In this document: positions 50,450 through 63,269 of the stretch, one piece after another
Position numbering within the stretch: position 1 is the stretch's first letter
Layout: each line of letters starts with the position of its first letter
Assembly: GCA_040954595.2 (NCBI GenBank)
Contig: CM082591.2
Span: 1,426,001-1,490,000, forward strand
From: Balanoglossus misakiensis
Lineage: Eukaryota; Hemichordata
Length of the DNA: 64,000 nucleotides
Reading direction: 5' to 3'
Translations under genes and position numbers: made by a program
The notes under the pieces: model-generated
Databases searched by the model: none
Told to the model about the DNA's origin: nothing
The model's input: only the letters and a program-made list of their open reading frames with translations

Positions 50450-51866
50450 CTTGAATGAATAGGTTTCAGCGGTTTCAGTTACCTATCAGTAATGATACAG
50501 TTTGTCTTTTGAGTGACTTGTGACGGTATTAAGTGTATCCACTTTAATAGATTACGTATTTACACGGGTCAAAGGTTATCAAGTCAACATTCGCACGTGT
50601 CTATGTTGGAAACAGGGCAAAAGATTGTCTACAGTTCTTTTTAAACAGTTCAGCGATGCATTTGAAGTTACCAACAGCATTGAATATCTTATAGGCCTAC
50701 ATGTTATTTTTGCAACTCATACAAAATCGCAAATTTGGCGACATACTCTGTCATTAAATTTTCAGAGCAATCTTCAATTTGGGCGACGACTCATAACTGA
50801 TACTCTTAAAAAACGAACATGACTGAAACTGACCACAAATAGAATTACGGACACTGCACTATAATTCTAATCCCATGCATCAGCTTTTAAGCCGGCGTAA
50901 TATTAGTTCACGCCACTTCAATAGTTCTCAACAGCCCGCCAAGAAGTTAATATGTCACCTAATTTGGTCACATGACAGCAATTTACGCGGCCATATTATT
51001 TTCAGTTCATGGGCACTATGACTGGTACATGAATAGTGGGAAACAGTTTTAGACAAACGTCTGGTAATGTTTGGCGACTGAATTTTACAGAATTGAGATA
51101 GTCAAGGTGAGTCAGAAATGTTCATATTTACAGGGACGCTACCTATAGACAACCCCATATATATGTACACGTTCGCAAACATTGTATTGACTCCTGTGAA
51201 AAAAAAGTTACTCTAAGACTCGTCACTTTAGTGCCCACTGGACTTTTCCTTCGCCTCTGCAGACATATAACAGCTCATTCATTTGTAAATATTCGAATTC
51301 ATCCATAACTGTCCCTAATTAGCAGTTCAAAATGTCAACCCTTTCATATCTACGCGATAAGACAAATCCCACTGTGCGTGTCAACTCGAATATTTGGTTA
51401 CTATATTTTTGCATACCGTACATTCAGACGTTGTCGAGCACATACCTTGCAAATATTATCTGCATATACCTTTCAGCAAAAAGATGAGCATAGAAAATGT
51501 CCCCTGGAAAGTGATCGAAGGGTATTTTTTGTAGTTTTCGAGGCGAGGCTTCAGGTCAACAGGTGTCAATGACACTATGCAAATATAGCACCAACGCGGT
51601 TACCACGAAGTAGTGTTGAGATAATGGTTATTTATAAATCTAGCGTATTGACATTCCCACATCTCAGTTTGAATACATTAATGTCAATTTTTTCGCCACT
51701 TGTTGAATATTGATATCGATTTTGTAATAATTGGTCACATAAAAATCATGATATCCGTTCTTCTGGGCGTGAATTTTAATATATTTTACTGCATTTGAAG
51801 TACATGTAATTCTTCAAAAGAATTTATCATATTTATGACAGAAGGCAGTACAAGTAACCTAAAAGT
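50450..51866. promoter_or_regulatory. Head-to-head region between deiodinase and CACHD1
   Basis: 1.4 kb between divergent start codons. A perfect donor CAAG|GTGAGT ends at 51106 on the plus strand and may close a 5' non-coding exon of CACHD1; possible acceptors lie at 51840 and 51865. No other element could be supported. Confidence 0.35.
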
Positions 51867-52246
51867 ATGGCCCATGTATCCGTTAGTCACGTGGCTTTTG
51901 GGATACTCTGGCTTGCATTGGTTGCCAAGGGCGCCATCTTGGATGTGAGAGAGTTTGGTGAAGCATTGGATAAGTTGGCCAATGAAGGATTAGGTGTGGA
52001 AGAAATGCAGGTATGGAAACCATCTCAAATTTTCCGAATTTTGATGGGAGAATGTTATAAGTGTTCATGCCCTGCTATATCTCACCGTAATTTTGATTTT
52101 CCAGGAACATTACGACGCTTTAACTACGAGAATTAAACTCTTGGATGGCGATCAAATAATGAGCAAGGTAAGTGAGCATGCGCAGATTTCGTCGCCATAT
52201 TTTTTTCTTAAGAGGATTTCAGATATTATTTTCATTGCCATTAAAT

Positions 52247-52281
<35 letters not shown>

Positions 52282-52286
52282 TTCAT

Positions 52287-52329
<43 letters not shown>

Positions 52330-55300
52330 TAGCTGAAGAAAGATTTGACAGCCAAGTTCGGGTCACGACTTACAGCGCTGCAGAATCTCCAAGCAAGTGT
52401 TCAACTCTCGTATGAACAGGAAGAGCAGACGGCATTTGCTGAATGCTGCTCGTTGCAGGGACTTGAATACGACTCGCGATTTGGAACCGAGGTATGAAAT
52501 TGTATGTTGCATGGATTGTGGGCGTCAGAAAATCATAATTTGTCTTTTCTGTCTGTAACGTTCACTTATATCTTTTTTTTACAGATTGACGCGGACGCGG
52601 CCTGTCAACGAGTGTCTCCGCAAGCCACGGCGAAACATCCACATAATCTGACAGAAGACGTGTTGAATACCATGAAAACAAATCTTCAAAACAACCCTAG
52701 TTTGAAATGGCAGTATTTCGGAAGCGAGGAAGGAGTGTTTACCATATACCCAGCTCATTTTATGGAATCTTGCATTACATATGATAATCGGTTCAGGTAT
52801 GGTTACTAGAAACTTTTGATATTATTAGATGGTTAGTCTGTCTGTCTGAGTGACTGACTAACTAACTATAGATGTCATGCAGTCTAACCAGACTGCTTTT
52901 CTGCCTGTCATTCTGTCAACCAGTCTGACGCTACACAGATAAATGAATATTTAATGGTATAGAAAGAGAACCATAGATTGTTTTTGAATCCAGACCAAGT
53001 GAGGAAGTAAATTGTCATCTTTCTCTCTTTCTCCACAGACCGTGGTATGTTGAAACAGCTACACCTGATCCGAAGAACGTCGTCATAGTGATTGACAAGA
53101 GTGGATCCATGGGAGACATGTACGAAGGGAGAACTCTCATGAGAATCGCAAAAGACGCTGCAAACTCGGTTCTTGGAACAATGAACCCCAGTGATAAGGT
53201 ATACTCTCGCTAAACAGAATTCTCGAGTCGGCCATCTTTGCTACCTCCCTATGAAGTTGATGGCTCTTATGACACGTTCTGCTTTTTCTGTCCTTACAGG
53301 TTGGAGTGGTAATGTTTTCTGACACAGTAGAGGTGCCTCCTGGAACATCGGCGACCAGTTACTGCTATGGAAAGGAACTCGCTGCGGCTAATTCATTCAA
53401 TGTCAACTACTTGAAAAGTTTCATCGACAAAACAGTAGAATTTGGTAAGATAGGGATAACACAATAATTCGTTCTACACATTATTCTGTTGCCGTGTAAG
53501 AGACATAATGTATGTAGCCTATTAAAACAGCCATTTTGTCCAAATTATAACACTGTTGTGTAATTCTTTGCAGGTGGTACACATTATGACAAGGCGTTTA
53601 ATGCTGCCTTTGATTTGTTGGAAGCCTCTCGTCCACTTACAGGTGACCCTGATAGAGGTATGTTGACGTGTATAAGCCTTAGATATCGTGATATACTAGT
53701 AGGCATATTGAACATTGTGAACATTGGTCTAGGTGCCTCCAAGTGTAAGCATCAACCATTAAATCCACGAATCCCTCCTTCCCTCTCACTCCCTCTGGCT
53801 CTGTACCTACGCTTCTCTTGCTCCCTGTCTCTGTCTCATCTCTCTCTCCCTCTCTCTCCCCTCCCCCTCCTCTAATTCTCACCCTTTGTTTGAAATGTCT
53901 TGCAGACCAAGTAATACTCTTTCTGACCGACGGTGAACCCACCGACAGCGCAGTGACGGATTATGAACGAAAGAATCAGATAATGACAACAATTCAAGAC
54001 AGGAATCGAGTGATGTCAAATGAAGTCATCATTATGACTTATGGACTGGGCGATGGTAAGTTAAATCTGGAGTTACCTGGTCTATTCCATTCCACTGCCT
54101 CTCAAGTACTCAGCTCATTCTTGTTTTGTAACAGTCAACTTAAATCATTCATCCGCCATACTCATTGCAGATGTTGGGCTGGACTTTCTGCAGGACATCG
54201 CCAACCAAAATGGAACCAAATATGGCGTTCCACCTGATGAATCTGTAGGCGAGATCAAGGTAATACTTCCGGATGACCCGGAAGTAAACTTCATTATGAA
54301 AACCCATTTGGGCAAAAAATACCAAAACATATCCCATCTCTCACCCTTCATATTTAACAAAAAAACGGCGTTATAAGAAACATCTAATGAAGCAAGACAT
54401 CTCACTGAAACTGCAGCAACAACAGCCATCTGGAAATGTACTCAATCTGACACAATTAGGTCACAAGACAAACATTCATGACCAAAAACCCAGCGTTCTC
54501 TTCTTTCAGCCAGGTCGCTATGTCCATGTCTCAGATCCCAACAATCTCCGGACGGTGATGGCGTCCTACTATGACTATTTTTCAGATGATGTACACTCAG
54601 ACCAGTACATATTCTCAGTTCCTTATCAAGCAGCATCTGGGATTGGTAAGTGGCGTCAAAAAAACTTACAGGCAGTGGATTGTGGCAAGTTGAAAGAAAG
54701 GCGGCCATTGTAAGAAAATCTGTTCTATTGGGACATTATTTCGTACTATTACCCTATAGTAAGAACCAGTTAAAACACATCTATTTGTTCTAGCTGTAAC
54801 GCTATTAAAATCTACTTTTGATATTCACATTCACAATGAACTATGACCTCTTTCACAGGTTTGGTGACGACTGTGGCTCTCCCTGTGAGGCATAACGACG
54901 AACTGAAGGGCGTGGTCGGCGTCGATCTGGCGCTGGCAGATTTGACGGCTGAACTCACATTTTTCAGAGGTGGTCAACTTTCTTATCCTTTCGTCTTCGA
55001 TGGAGAAACAAAAGCAGTCGGTAAGACAACACTGACGTCTATCGTCCAAGTCAGACTGGTTTGCGTAACATAAAACTTTGGAAATGTGTAGCAACTTTGC
55101 ATTGTTCTCAATGTAGCAGTCGTCTTGAATTCTTGGATGTGGCCGCCATTTTGTCCCCCAAATCATGGTGAAATGTCGACCTTATTCGATAGCACAGCAG
55201 TGATGTGATCATGGAATCAGACTAGCTATTTGAATTTATTCCAATCTCCTTTTTTCAGGACGTACATTGGTTCATCCTCAGCTTCCAGTACCAACAAGAG

Positions 55301-58300
55301 TTAGTGATACTAATAATATATTCATCCATATTACAACACTTGAACGAGAACAGGCCTTCAAGGAACACGTTTTCGATAGGGCAACTGGGTAAGCTATACT
55401 AATACATGTTTTCATGAAAAGGACCAGCAGATTTGACGTTCTCGTGCTTTAAGTCCATTTGGTACATCCTTAGTTAACACTCAGATGCTAAGTTTAGAAT
55501 GTGCCATCCCATTTGACAGAAGCACAGCTGAAGAGGGTGAGGTGACGTACGTGTCCAATCGGTATCTGCCACGTGGTGATTCAGAACAGGAAGGGGTACA
55601 GGTTATTGCAGTGAAGACCACCGTCTATTGGACAAAGGTGAGATGACATGTGACATCTGACGCTTATATGCCAACAAATTCTGTGGAAAACTTCCCAAAT
55701 GCAAATATTACACAGATTCCAAACTTTAGTTTCTAACACTTGTACGTTCTGGACAAATTTCTGATCACACAACATCGATTTGCTTTCAGATAACCGACTC
55801 TCCTTTTGTCGTGGGATTAGCGATCGCTGACGAGGATATACACGTTGAACTTGACAGCCAGGTTCCCTCAGGTAAACTTTCGATCAGTCAAAGTTAAGTT
55901 CTTGTGTGACCAATTGATCAAACCAAACGCCCATTTGGATTCAGGCTAGAGATAACTAATAATTATTATCATTTCACAGGGAAAGACTTTCTTTATCATC
56001 GTATTGACCTTGTTCCGCCGGGATCACTTTGTACACATTTTGGAGTTGAAGCCACGAAGGGTAAGAGTTCAATATATTTGTTCGAGAAATTTTCTATGAC
56101 TTGTTGTGATCGATCATAACGATAATAAAAAGGGTATTGTTTGTATTCGTGTTGTCACATAATAACAATAATGTTTTATCATACAGAACAGTCAGCTGTG
56201 AAGTTTGCACCCGAAGCTTTCAAGGACCCTATCAAATATTTGGAAATGGAAGAACACGAGTTTCTTGTCCACAGTTACTCCAATTATATGAATGATAGAA
56301 GTGGTTTCATTCCAAATCCTGGATTTAAGGTATATCATATTTTCTCATGTCTGTTAACACAACATACATGGACACGACGCTGTCCAGAACGTTCCCATTG
56401 CCCAGCGTATATTGATATGGCCACTAACACAAGTTTGACTGTATTTTACAGGATGAAATACGAGACAGCGTGCAGGCAACTGCCAAGGTCAACGACATGT
56501 GGGAGGGTGACGAAAGCGGAGTTGAAGATTTCACTGTGGTGCGATACATTGGAACAGAAGATGGCGTCTTTCGACAATATCCGGGGCGTAAAATGCACAA
56601 ATACTATGACCCAACCGTACGACCTTGGTAATGCGTTCTTGTTTATCCTGATAATAGTTTATGTCATTTCCTCTTCTTCCTTTGTACACATTAATTTAAA
56701 ATGGTTAACTTCTCTTTGACAGGTATTTACGAGCAAAGAATAACAAAGGCAAAATCACGTTGTCACCACCATATCCACTGAGAACGAATTACTTAGTGAC
56801 ACTTAGCCATACATTAATTAGTGGGTGAGTTAAATTCTCCTTCGCTCATGCTCGTATTAGATTTATTTAACGAATTAATTTCCTAACTAGTAATTATTGA
56901 AGTTTATGAAGAATTCCTTTGTTCGGGTAAGGTCATGTAAGATTGTGTTTGTTGTTTTCAGCAACCAATCAGAGCTCGCCTCGTCGGATGAGGTCATTTC
57001 CGTTATGGGGCTTGATTTCACATTAACATATTTCTATCGTCTGCTGGTTGCTGCCTACCAGAAGTGCAGGGACGATAAATACAGGTAACAACTTCATTTT
57101 TTCTGTCCTAGAAAAATGCTATTTACCAGTTCTCACTAAAATGGCGGTCAAAACAAAAAATTGTTCGGTAAGTTAGTCCACAAATATTCATATTTCCTAA
57201 TTTGCTTTCAGCTGCTTCGTGATGGATGAAAGCGGGTACTTTGTTGTACACAGGGACTTTTTCAAAGATGGCGGGCAACCGCGAGTTTATGATGAACATA
57301 TTACGCAGCACGAGTCACACATCGCCCAGGACTTAATCAATAAACGCGTACTTGTCAAGAAAGTCTGCATAGATATGCAAGATATTCGGATGCAGTACTA
57401 CTACGAGGTATTGTATTACTAGTAATTGATTTGTTTGTTTGTTCTTAGTGTCGTCTCTCTCGGAAACAAATCCTATGAACTTTTGATCATTTTCTGTCTG
57501 TTCCAGGTGGCGATCAACAACAGCAATGGCGAGATTGACAACATGGCGTCCGGAGATCCATGCACGAAATACCAACTGACTGCCATCCCAAACAGTAATG
57601 CATTTTTAGGAATTATCGACAGATCGGAAAATTGCAAGTCTGACAGCACGTGTCCTTGTCAGGTTAGTTATGTTATGTCACGTGACGTGACGTTGTTATC
57701 TTAATATCTGAAACTTTTCTGTCCGGTTTTAACCTAACCAGACACGAAGTTTTGTCTGGATTAAATTATGTTAATAATGATTATCAATTTCAGGAGGTTT
57801 GCGTGAGCGATTCGTCACTAGATTGTGAGTGTCCGTGTGTGACGTCACGGAATTTGAAGTACGACTTCTGTGAGGGCGAATTTACCCTTACGAGGTATGT
57901 ATCCTTCCGCATCCGTTGAGCGAGACTAATAAGCTAATATCAGTTCACAAGTGGTGAATTTGGGTACAGGTATCCTTCATGTAATGCAATGATACTATAC
58001 AGACATACAGACAGATATAAACTCACCTCCATGTTCTTGTATTCCTCAGTGGTGATCCACCACCCTGTCCACCACCTGTCCAAGAACCGCGGAAGGAATT
58101 ATTCCCAAACCGAGTCAAAAGTCAAGATCAGCTTCCACAATGTTTCGATCCTCGTTGCCAAGACAGAGAATCTTACAGGTTGGTACTTGTTGTTATGGTT
58201 TCCGATGTCGTGAAAAGCCGTCTCTGAAAGTGAAATAGCAAAGTTAGCTGATCATAGTCTTGAACCTCATGTATGTGGGACTAATGCAAATCTTCGAATT

Positions 58301-59755
58301 CCAATTTTCACTATTCTCTGGAGATTACACAACACGTTATGCTTTCTACACATTGCAGCGCTTGCTTCGGAGTATTAAGTTGTGCCTGGTGCAACACTGA
58401 CAAAGATGGAGAGTTGGATGAGCCTTATTGTACCAGCATCAATGATGTATTTCAAGACATCTGCAGTGAGTATAAACGATATTTGTAAATCTTAATCCAA
58501 GTGTTCAAACGACTACACATTTCGAATAGAGCGCCACCATCGGTGAATATACATTGAGAACTATGTTTCCAGATACATGTACAACATTTTTAGGTAGCTG
58601 ATTACACAGTAAACATTAAAATTTAAAGAGGTGAACTCGCTTATTAATAGTTGTGATATTAAAGGGACAATGTACTTTCTCAATTTCTCAGCTTTTACAC
58701 CCGAAGACACTACAACAATTGAACTGCCAGGTATGTATTTGCGGGTAATTAATCTGCTAGTTCCAAATAATGTACCTGTAGTTCAATTATAAGCACGTGA
58801 ATGCCTCTTGGTAAACATAACAACATGAGAAAATGTTTGGTCGAAGTCATGAACAAGTTAATGATTCAAGTACTGGCCAGTTACAGCAACTGGGATATAA
58901 ATTGGGTTTTGTGGGAATATTTACCAACATAAATGATGATTCCCTTTTTCAGTAAAAACTGAAGCAAGTCCGGATGAAGCCAGTTCAAGTTCAAGCCTGT
59001 CATCCGGGGCAGTGATCGGAATTGTGTTTGGAGTCATTATTGCCGTGGTCATACTGGGCATTCTCGCCAGAAAGGGGGTGAAGGTGATAAAAGTAAAGAG
59101 GGAGGAGCGCAAGAATCAAGCAAGAAGTGTAAGCGTAGACATGGAGTACATGGCTGTGCCATCAGCTCCTCCTCCGCCCTCGGCACCCCTGCAAACTGAC
59201 CCAGAATATATGAACATGGCTGCGCAACCAGTGGGGATTATTTTTGGCAATAATGGTAGTCAAGTGGTGTACAGACCTGGTTTCAGTGGCAGTACAGAAG
59301 TTGTCGATCAAGCTCCTACAGCATCTGCAGACTCTGATGTTGACAGTGATCTTGAAGAGGTCCCGGTGAGACCAGACGCTGGGGGTGGCGATGGTGACGA
59401 TGAATTGCCTGGCAGGGAAAGTGGTGATGAGGCCAGTGGTTCGACGGGCACAGAAGATGGCGATGATGGCAACGATGCAACTGGCGCTGGTGTTGGCCAT
59501 GGTGACAATGAGCGAACTGACAGCGAAGATAGCCATGGCGCAAATGAAGGGTCTGACGCAGGTGCACAAGAACCACCGGAAGTGAACGACACAGGTGATC
59601 TTAGTCAAACCGGAAGCGGAACTGGTCAAGCGACACATGACCACAGTGGAAGCGAGGATGAGAGAAGAAGGTCTTCACAAACATCATCATCACGTGACAG
59701 TAGCGAAGGCGGTGACAGTTCCTCAGAAGCTGAGGAGACTAGTCCATTGGCCTAG
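51867..59755 (+). CDS. CACHD1: CACHD1 (VWA and Cache domain protein related to calcium-channel alpha2delta)
   Basis: Twenty-six exons: 51867-52010, 52105-52167, 52333-52491, 52585-52796, 53039-53198, 53300-53444, 53574-53657, 53906-54055, 54171-54259, 54510-54645, 54859-55020, 55259-55388, 55520-55637, 55790-55871, 55980-56060, 56187-56329, 56452-56627, 56723-56824, 56962-57084, 57212-57407, 57507-57662, 57794-57894, 58050-58178, 58359-58465, 58692-58730 and 58953-59755; 3990 nt, 1329 aa, in phase. A signal peptide (HVAFGILWLALVAKGA) precedes the N-terminal region with LKWQYFGSEEGVFTIYPA, a VWA domain with MIDAS DKSGS (D212, S214, S216) and LTDGEPTD, two Cache-type regions (GVVGVDLALADL; VVRYIGTEDGVFRQYPG), a cysteine-rich segment (CFGVLSCAWC) and one membrane helix (about 1081-1101). 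The 228-residue tail is acidic and serine-rich. Human CACHD1 modulates T-type calcium channels and Wnt receptors at the plasma membrane; alpha2delta subunits are the alternative, but VVRYIGTEDGVF and the cysteine-rich block fit CACHD1. Confidence 0.95.
52244..52330. repeat. (TTTA)n microsatellite forming a 3' splice site
   Basis: About 22 TTTA units with one TTCA variant, running without a break into the AG acceptor of CACHD1 exon 3 at 52331-52332. The microsatellite replaces the usual polypyrimidine tract. Confidence 0.95.
53763..53880. repeat. CT-rich tract in CACHD1 intron 7
   Basis: Low-complexity CTCTCTC/CCCTCC sequence 25 to 140 bases upstream of the exon 8 acceptor; it may serve as an extended polypyrimidine tract. 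Confidence 0.7.
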
Positions 59756-61109
59756 ACAAAGATGTCCCGATAGTCTTTCTTGCCGGTTCCACAATGCATT
59801 GCGCGATAATCTTCACCTAGTGTAGACGCAAACGACACCCAGGGCGCCCTCAAGTTCTTTTTCTCATAGAGTACTTCCAGAAAGTGATGTGATGTCATAT
59901 TGATCACACCCGACCCACTGCCAAGTAAAATTAACGGGTCCTAACGGAAGTCTCAGTAGAAACGAACTCGAGCCATTCGCAAACAGGTATCCTGCAAATG
60001 GTCTTTTGCCAAGGTCACTGAACAAGTTTATAAACCGTGTCGTCTTAATTAAGTGTATTTGGTGTACATTTTTCTAGCTTATCAAGTTAGTGAGAACTGT
60101 TATTGGATGAGACGATAGCTAGATGGTTAGTTATTATAGTCACTCGGTAGCATACGAACGTCATAAAATCGTACAAGGGATGACCAAAATGGCGACCGTC
60201 GTAAACATACACAAGTTATGTCCTTTGAACGTGATACCAGCACCCGTACTATCACACAAAGTACAGAACGGATAGTTTAACTCAAAAACTGCATTTCATG
60301 GTTCACAGACCTCACACACGTATTTAGATAACTTTCAAATAATTTAACCGAAATTTATGAAGGCTACGCGAACTACGACGTTATTAGGAAACCTGTTTCC
60401 CCTTCTTCAAAACATTCCCGCTGTGGTCATTCGGCGGCTTGTGTCACAGACGTGCCGAATACAATCTCGGTTGTTCAAATGACTAGATTCTGCTGTCTCT
60501 ATGGCAACAGGTTTGTCGTAAAACAAATGAACGTTGTTGTCTGAGTATATGACGTAGGTAACACTTCATAATTCGCGTGCTCTTCGTACAGTAGGCAGTC
60601 GTTATTACGTCATAGCCATCATGGTTATACACCATCATAGTGTTGTTACGTGAAGAGTCGATAAATCCCCTCTTTATTCGCCAAACGTCTTCAAGTTGTG
60701 CTCAGCCATAACAAATCTCCAGGTTTTGTCGGCTGGTCGCACCATTAACCGCTGAAAGCCCGCGAATGGTCTGAAGAGCATGTAGTCTGGTCATTGCGTC
60801 ACGCACGAACAGTCGCAGGCAAATTTTATGACGCCATTTTGTTTCGATCTTGTGTTGCATGCCAACAAATCTTGGGCTAACATTTTCCTTAAATTTTTTG
60901 TTCAACTTTCACTGCACTGTCTTGGTTAAATCTGGACTGGTCAAATCTCGCTTCTTTGGAGATTTGTGGCATCACACACTTGCAGTCGTCACCTAGAAGT
61001 ACAAGCACAGCATATGTTTAATAATAATGACTGAATATTTGACCTTCACCTGATCGTTTCCTCACCACGTGCAGAACATGAAACATTTAAAGGAAGGGTT
61101 ACTTACACC

Positions 61110-61125
61110 AATAAAAATAAATAAA
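61110..61125 (+). terminator. Cluster of three AATAAA signals
   Basis: Three overlapping AATAAA at 61110, 61116 and 61120 on the plus strand, 1.36 kb after the CACHD1 stop. It is the first clear signal on this strand and could end a long 3' UTR. Confidence 0.35.
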
Positions 61126-63241
61126 ATGACTCCAACACTACAAACAAATTTTGCTGAAGTCAATATAACAACAATTAATTACAAGTAGGTATGATTTATC
61201 CCCATGTAACTTTTTATTGACAGTTGCCGTTATCACCGTATAAATTCAACTAAAAGAGATAAATTATCGTTTTAATTGAGTTCACCGAAGGGTGGTTTAA
61301 TCAGTCTTTCTGATATCGCCTGTGCATGTGTGTGTTGACCTGGGCGGAGGGGAATTTCAGGACAAGTTGATGATTCCTGAGGCCCTGTACAGACACACCC
61401 GCCATCACCGTTGCTTCTACGCCCACGATGGCTGCAGTAACTCACAACACGAGGTGCAAGTCACATGTGTAAAATATAAATAACATTAAATTAAACTCTT
61501 TCAGCTTACGTCACTACGTTTTAAGGTTAGTGTCACCATTACCTAAGGGAAATGCTTGCGTTCTCTGTCACGGGAATCTCGCCATCGAAGGGGGTATGGA
61601 ATCGAACACATCAGTTATGGCCGCTCATAAAACAAAAGAATTGCACCTCTTCGAAGTCCATATTGTTTAACACTTGTCTAGAGTTGTTGAAAATGTCGTT
61701 AATTAAACAGACCAGCACTTAAAACCACAGAGGGGGTTAAGTAAAGGCCAGAACTCATGCACATTAAGGAATCTTTTACAACGTAAAACATTCATCGAGT
61801 TTGTTTTTCGATGATTCGTGACAGTCGGGGTCAAAGGTGACCAGCCTGTATTTTCTCTGAAAATGAATCGGATCATCTGATTGGTCGCGGAGGTAAACAA
61901 CAAATTTGATATTCCAGAGACTATAATGGCGGCAAATTGCCAGGTCATAGTAAACGTGCATGTATAGCCCCAGGTCGACCGTAACTGACATCAACTGTAT
62001 GTATGTCAGTAACCATCAAAAATTATTGTTTTACTCTTTGTATGCCGTAACTTTACCAAGCTTCAAATCGGAGAATAAACTGTTCAAAATCGTTTTGAAA
62101 CTTATCTGTGGTTCGTCCACTAGTGCTATGTCTTAAGTCGACTGACACAAATTCGTGAGAGCGGGTGGGGTTGAGCGAAGCCTTGTGAAATTACCTACAC
62201 GTGGGGTGCAATAAAACCGCCATGGGTTCCAGAGAAAATGCAATCCCTTTACCTTCCCGATGGTCACCGGGAGGAATCTACATCCCCCACACGAGTGTAT
62301 CCACCAAACTCTCGTTAAATACACACCGTCTAAGAAAACATATCATAATTCATATTACAAATGTCCAGTTTTATGACGGCCATGTTGGTTTTTGGTGTAA
62401 GTGGAACTTCGAGGGTGAGATAAACATCTCCTGCCAACAGTACCACCCTCGGGCTGCTGTGCCCAACTCAGAGTTTGAGTTGCAACGATATTTCAGGAAA
62501 ATGGCATTTATTGGTTCTGTCACGTGTTCCTGTAACTACCAGCATCGTTTTAAACCATACTCATCCAAACCGAAAGGATTATGAACTGCAAGAGTCACCA
62601 AACACATGTCTCTGCATAGAAAACACATCGCATAATCAACATCATGATTGGTACTCAGATTCTGTGCCTCTGGTCACAATGAATCATTCTGAAAATAAAG
62701 TACGAAGGCCAAAAGTATCGGCTAGACTTTGACGTCATATAGTTCACTTCCAATTAAAGTCATCTCCGATCAGAAAATCTCGGAATACAAGTAATTCTTT
62801 CTAATCTGTGGAGAGGTACGTATAGCCTCGAGCTGGGGAATATTGATGGAGCTAGGGCAACCTTGAGGTCACCGGGTCAACTCCTTCTTGTCTAACTAGA
62901 TATGTCCTTAAACTTACATGTCTGTCTCGGCGCTCGATGTCGTCTCTCCTATCCCTTTCCATACTTTCCGGAACTGAAAAAACAAATACACAACGATCGA
63001 GGTAAACACTTGCCAGAACTGTTTGGCTGTTTGTCATGTCTAACGCGTATTCCTCGCGTTGTTTACTCATTGTTGGTGTTCAGCTATGCACACATTCTTA
63101 ATTTCTCTGTCCAAACTTGGCCAATTAATAGTTGGCCTTACAAAATAATGTGACCAGAATTTAAGGTCACGCAGAGGTCATGCTTCTTAGATCTCGAATA
63201 ATTCTTTATCACAGCAAAATTAAACTAACACTCTGTGGTTT

Positions 63242-63269
63242 TCACATTAAGGAAGTCACATTAAGGAAG
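63242..63269. repeat. Tandem duplication of a 14-base unit
   Basis: TCACATTAAGGAAG occurs twice back to back with no mismatch. Confidence 0.9.

Noticed and set aside
59162-59644. Minus-strand open frames up to 160 codons
   Set aside because: Antisense shadows of the low-complexity CACHD1 tail.
51867-59755. Calcium-channel alpha2delta-1 to -4 identity
   Set aside because: The second Cache region, cysteine-rich block and long cytoplasmic tail match CACHD1 instead; alpha2delta proteins have only a short C-terminal hydrophobic end.
61107-61153. Hydrophobic minus-strand segment with a GTAAGT donor
   Set aside because: The hydrophobicity comes from the antisense of an AATAAA-rich stretch, and its phase does not join neighbouring candidates.
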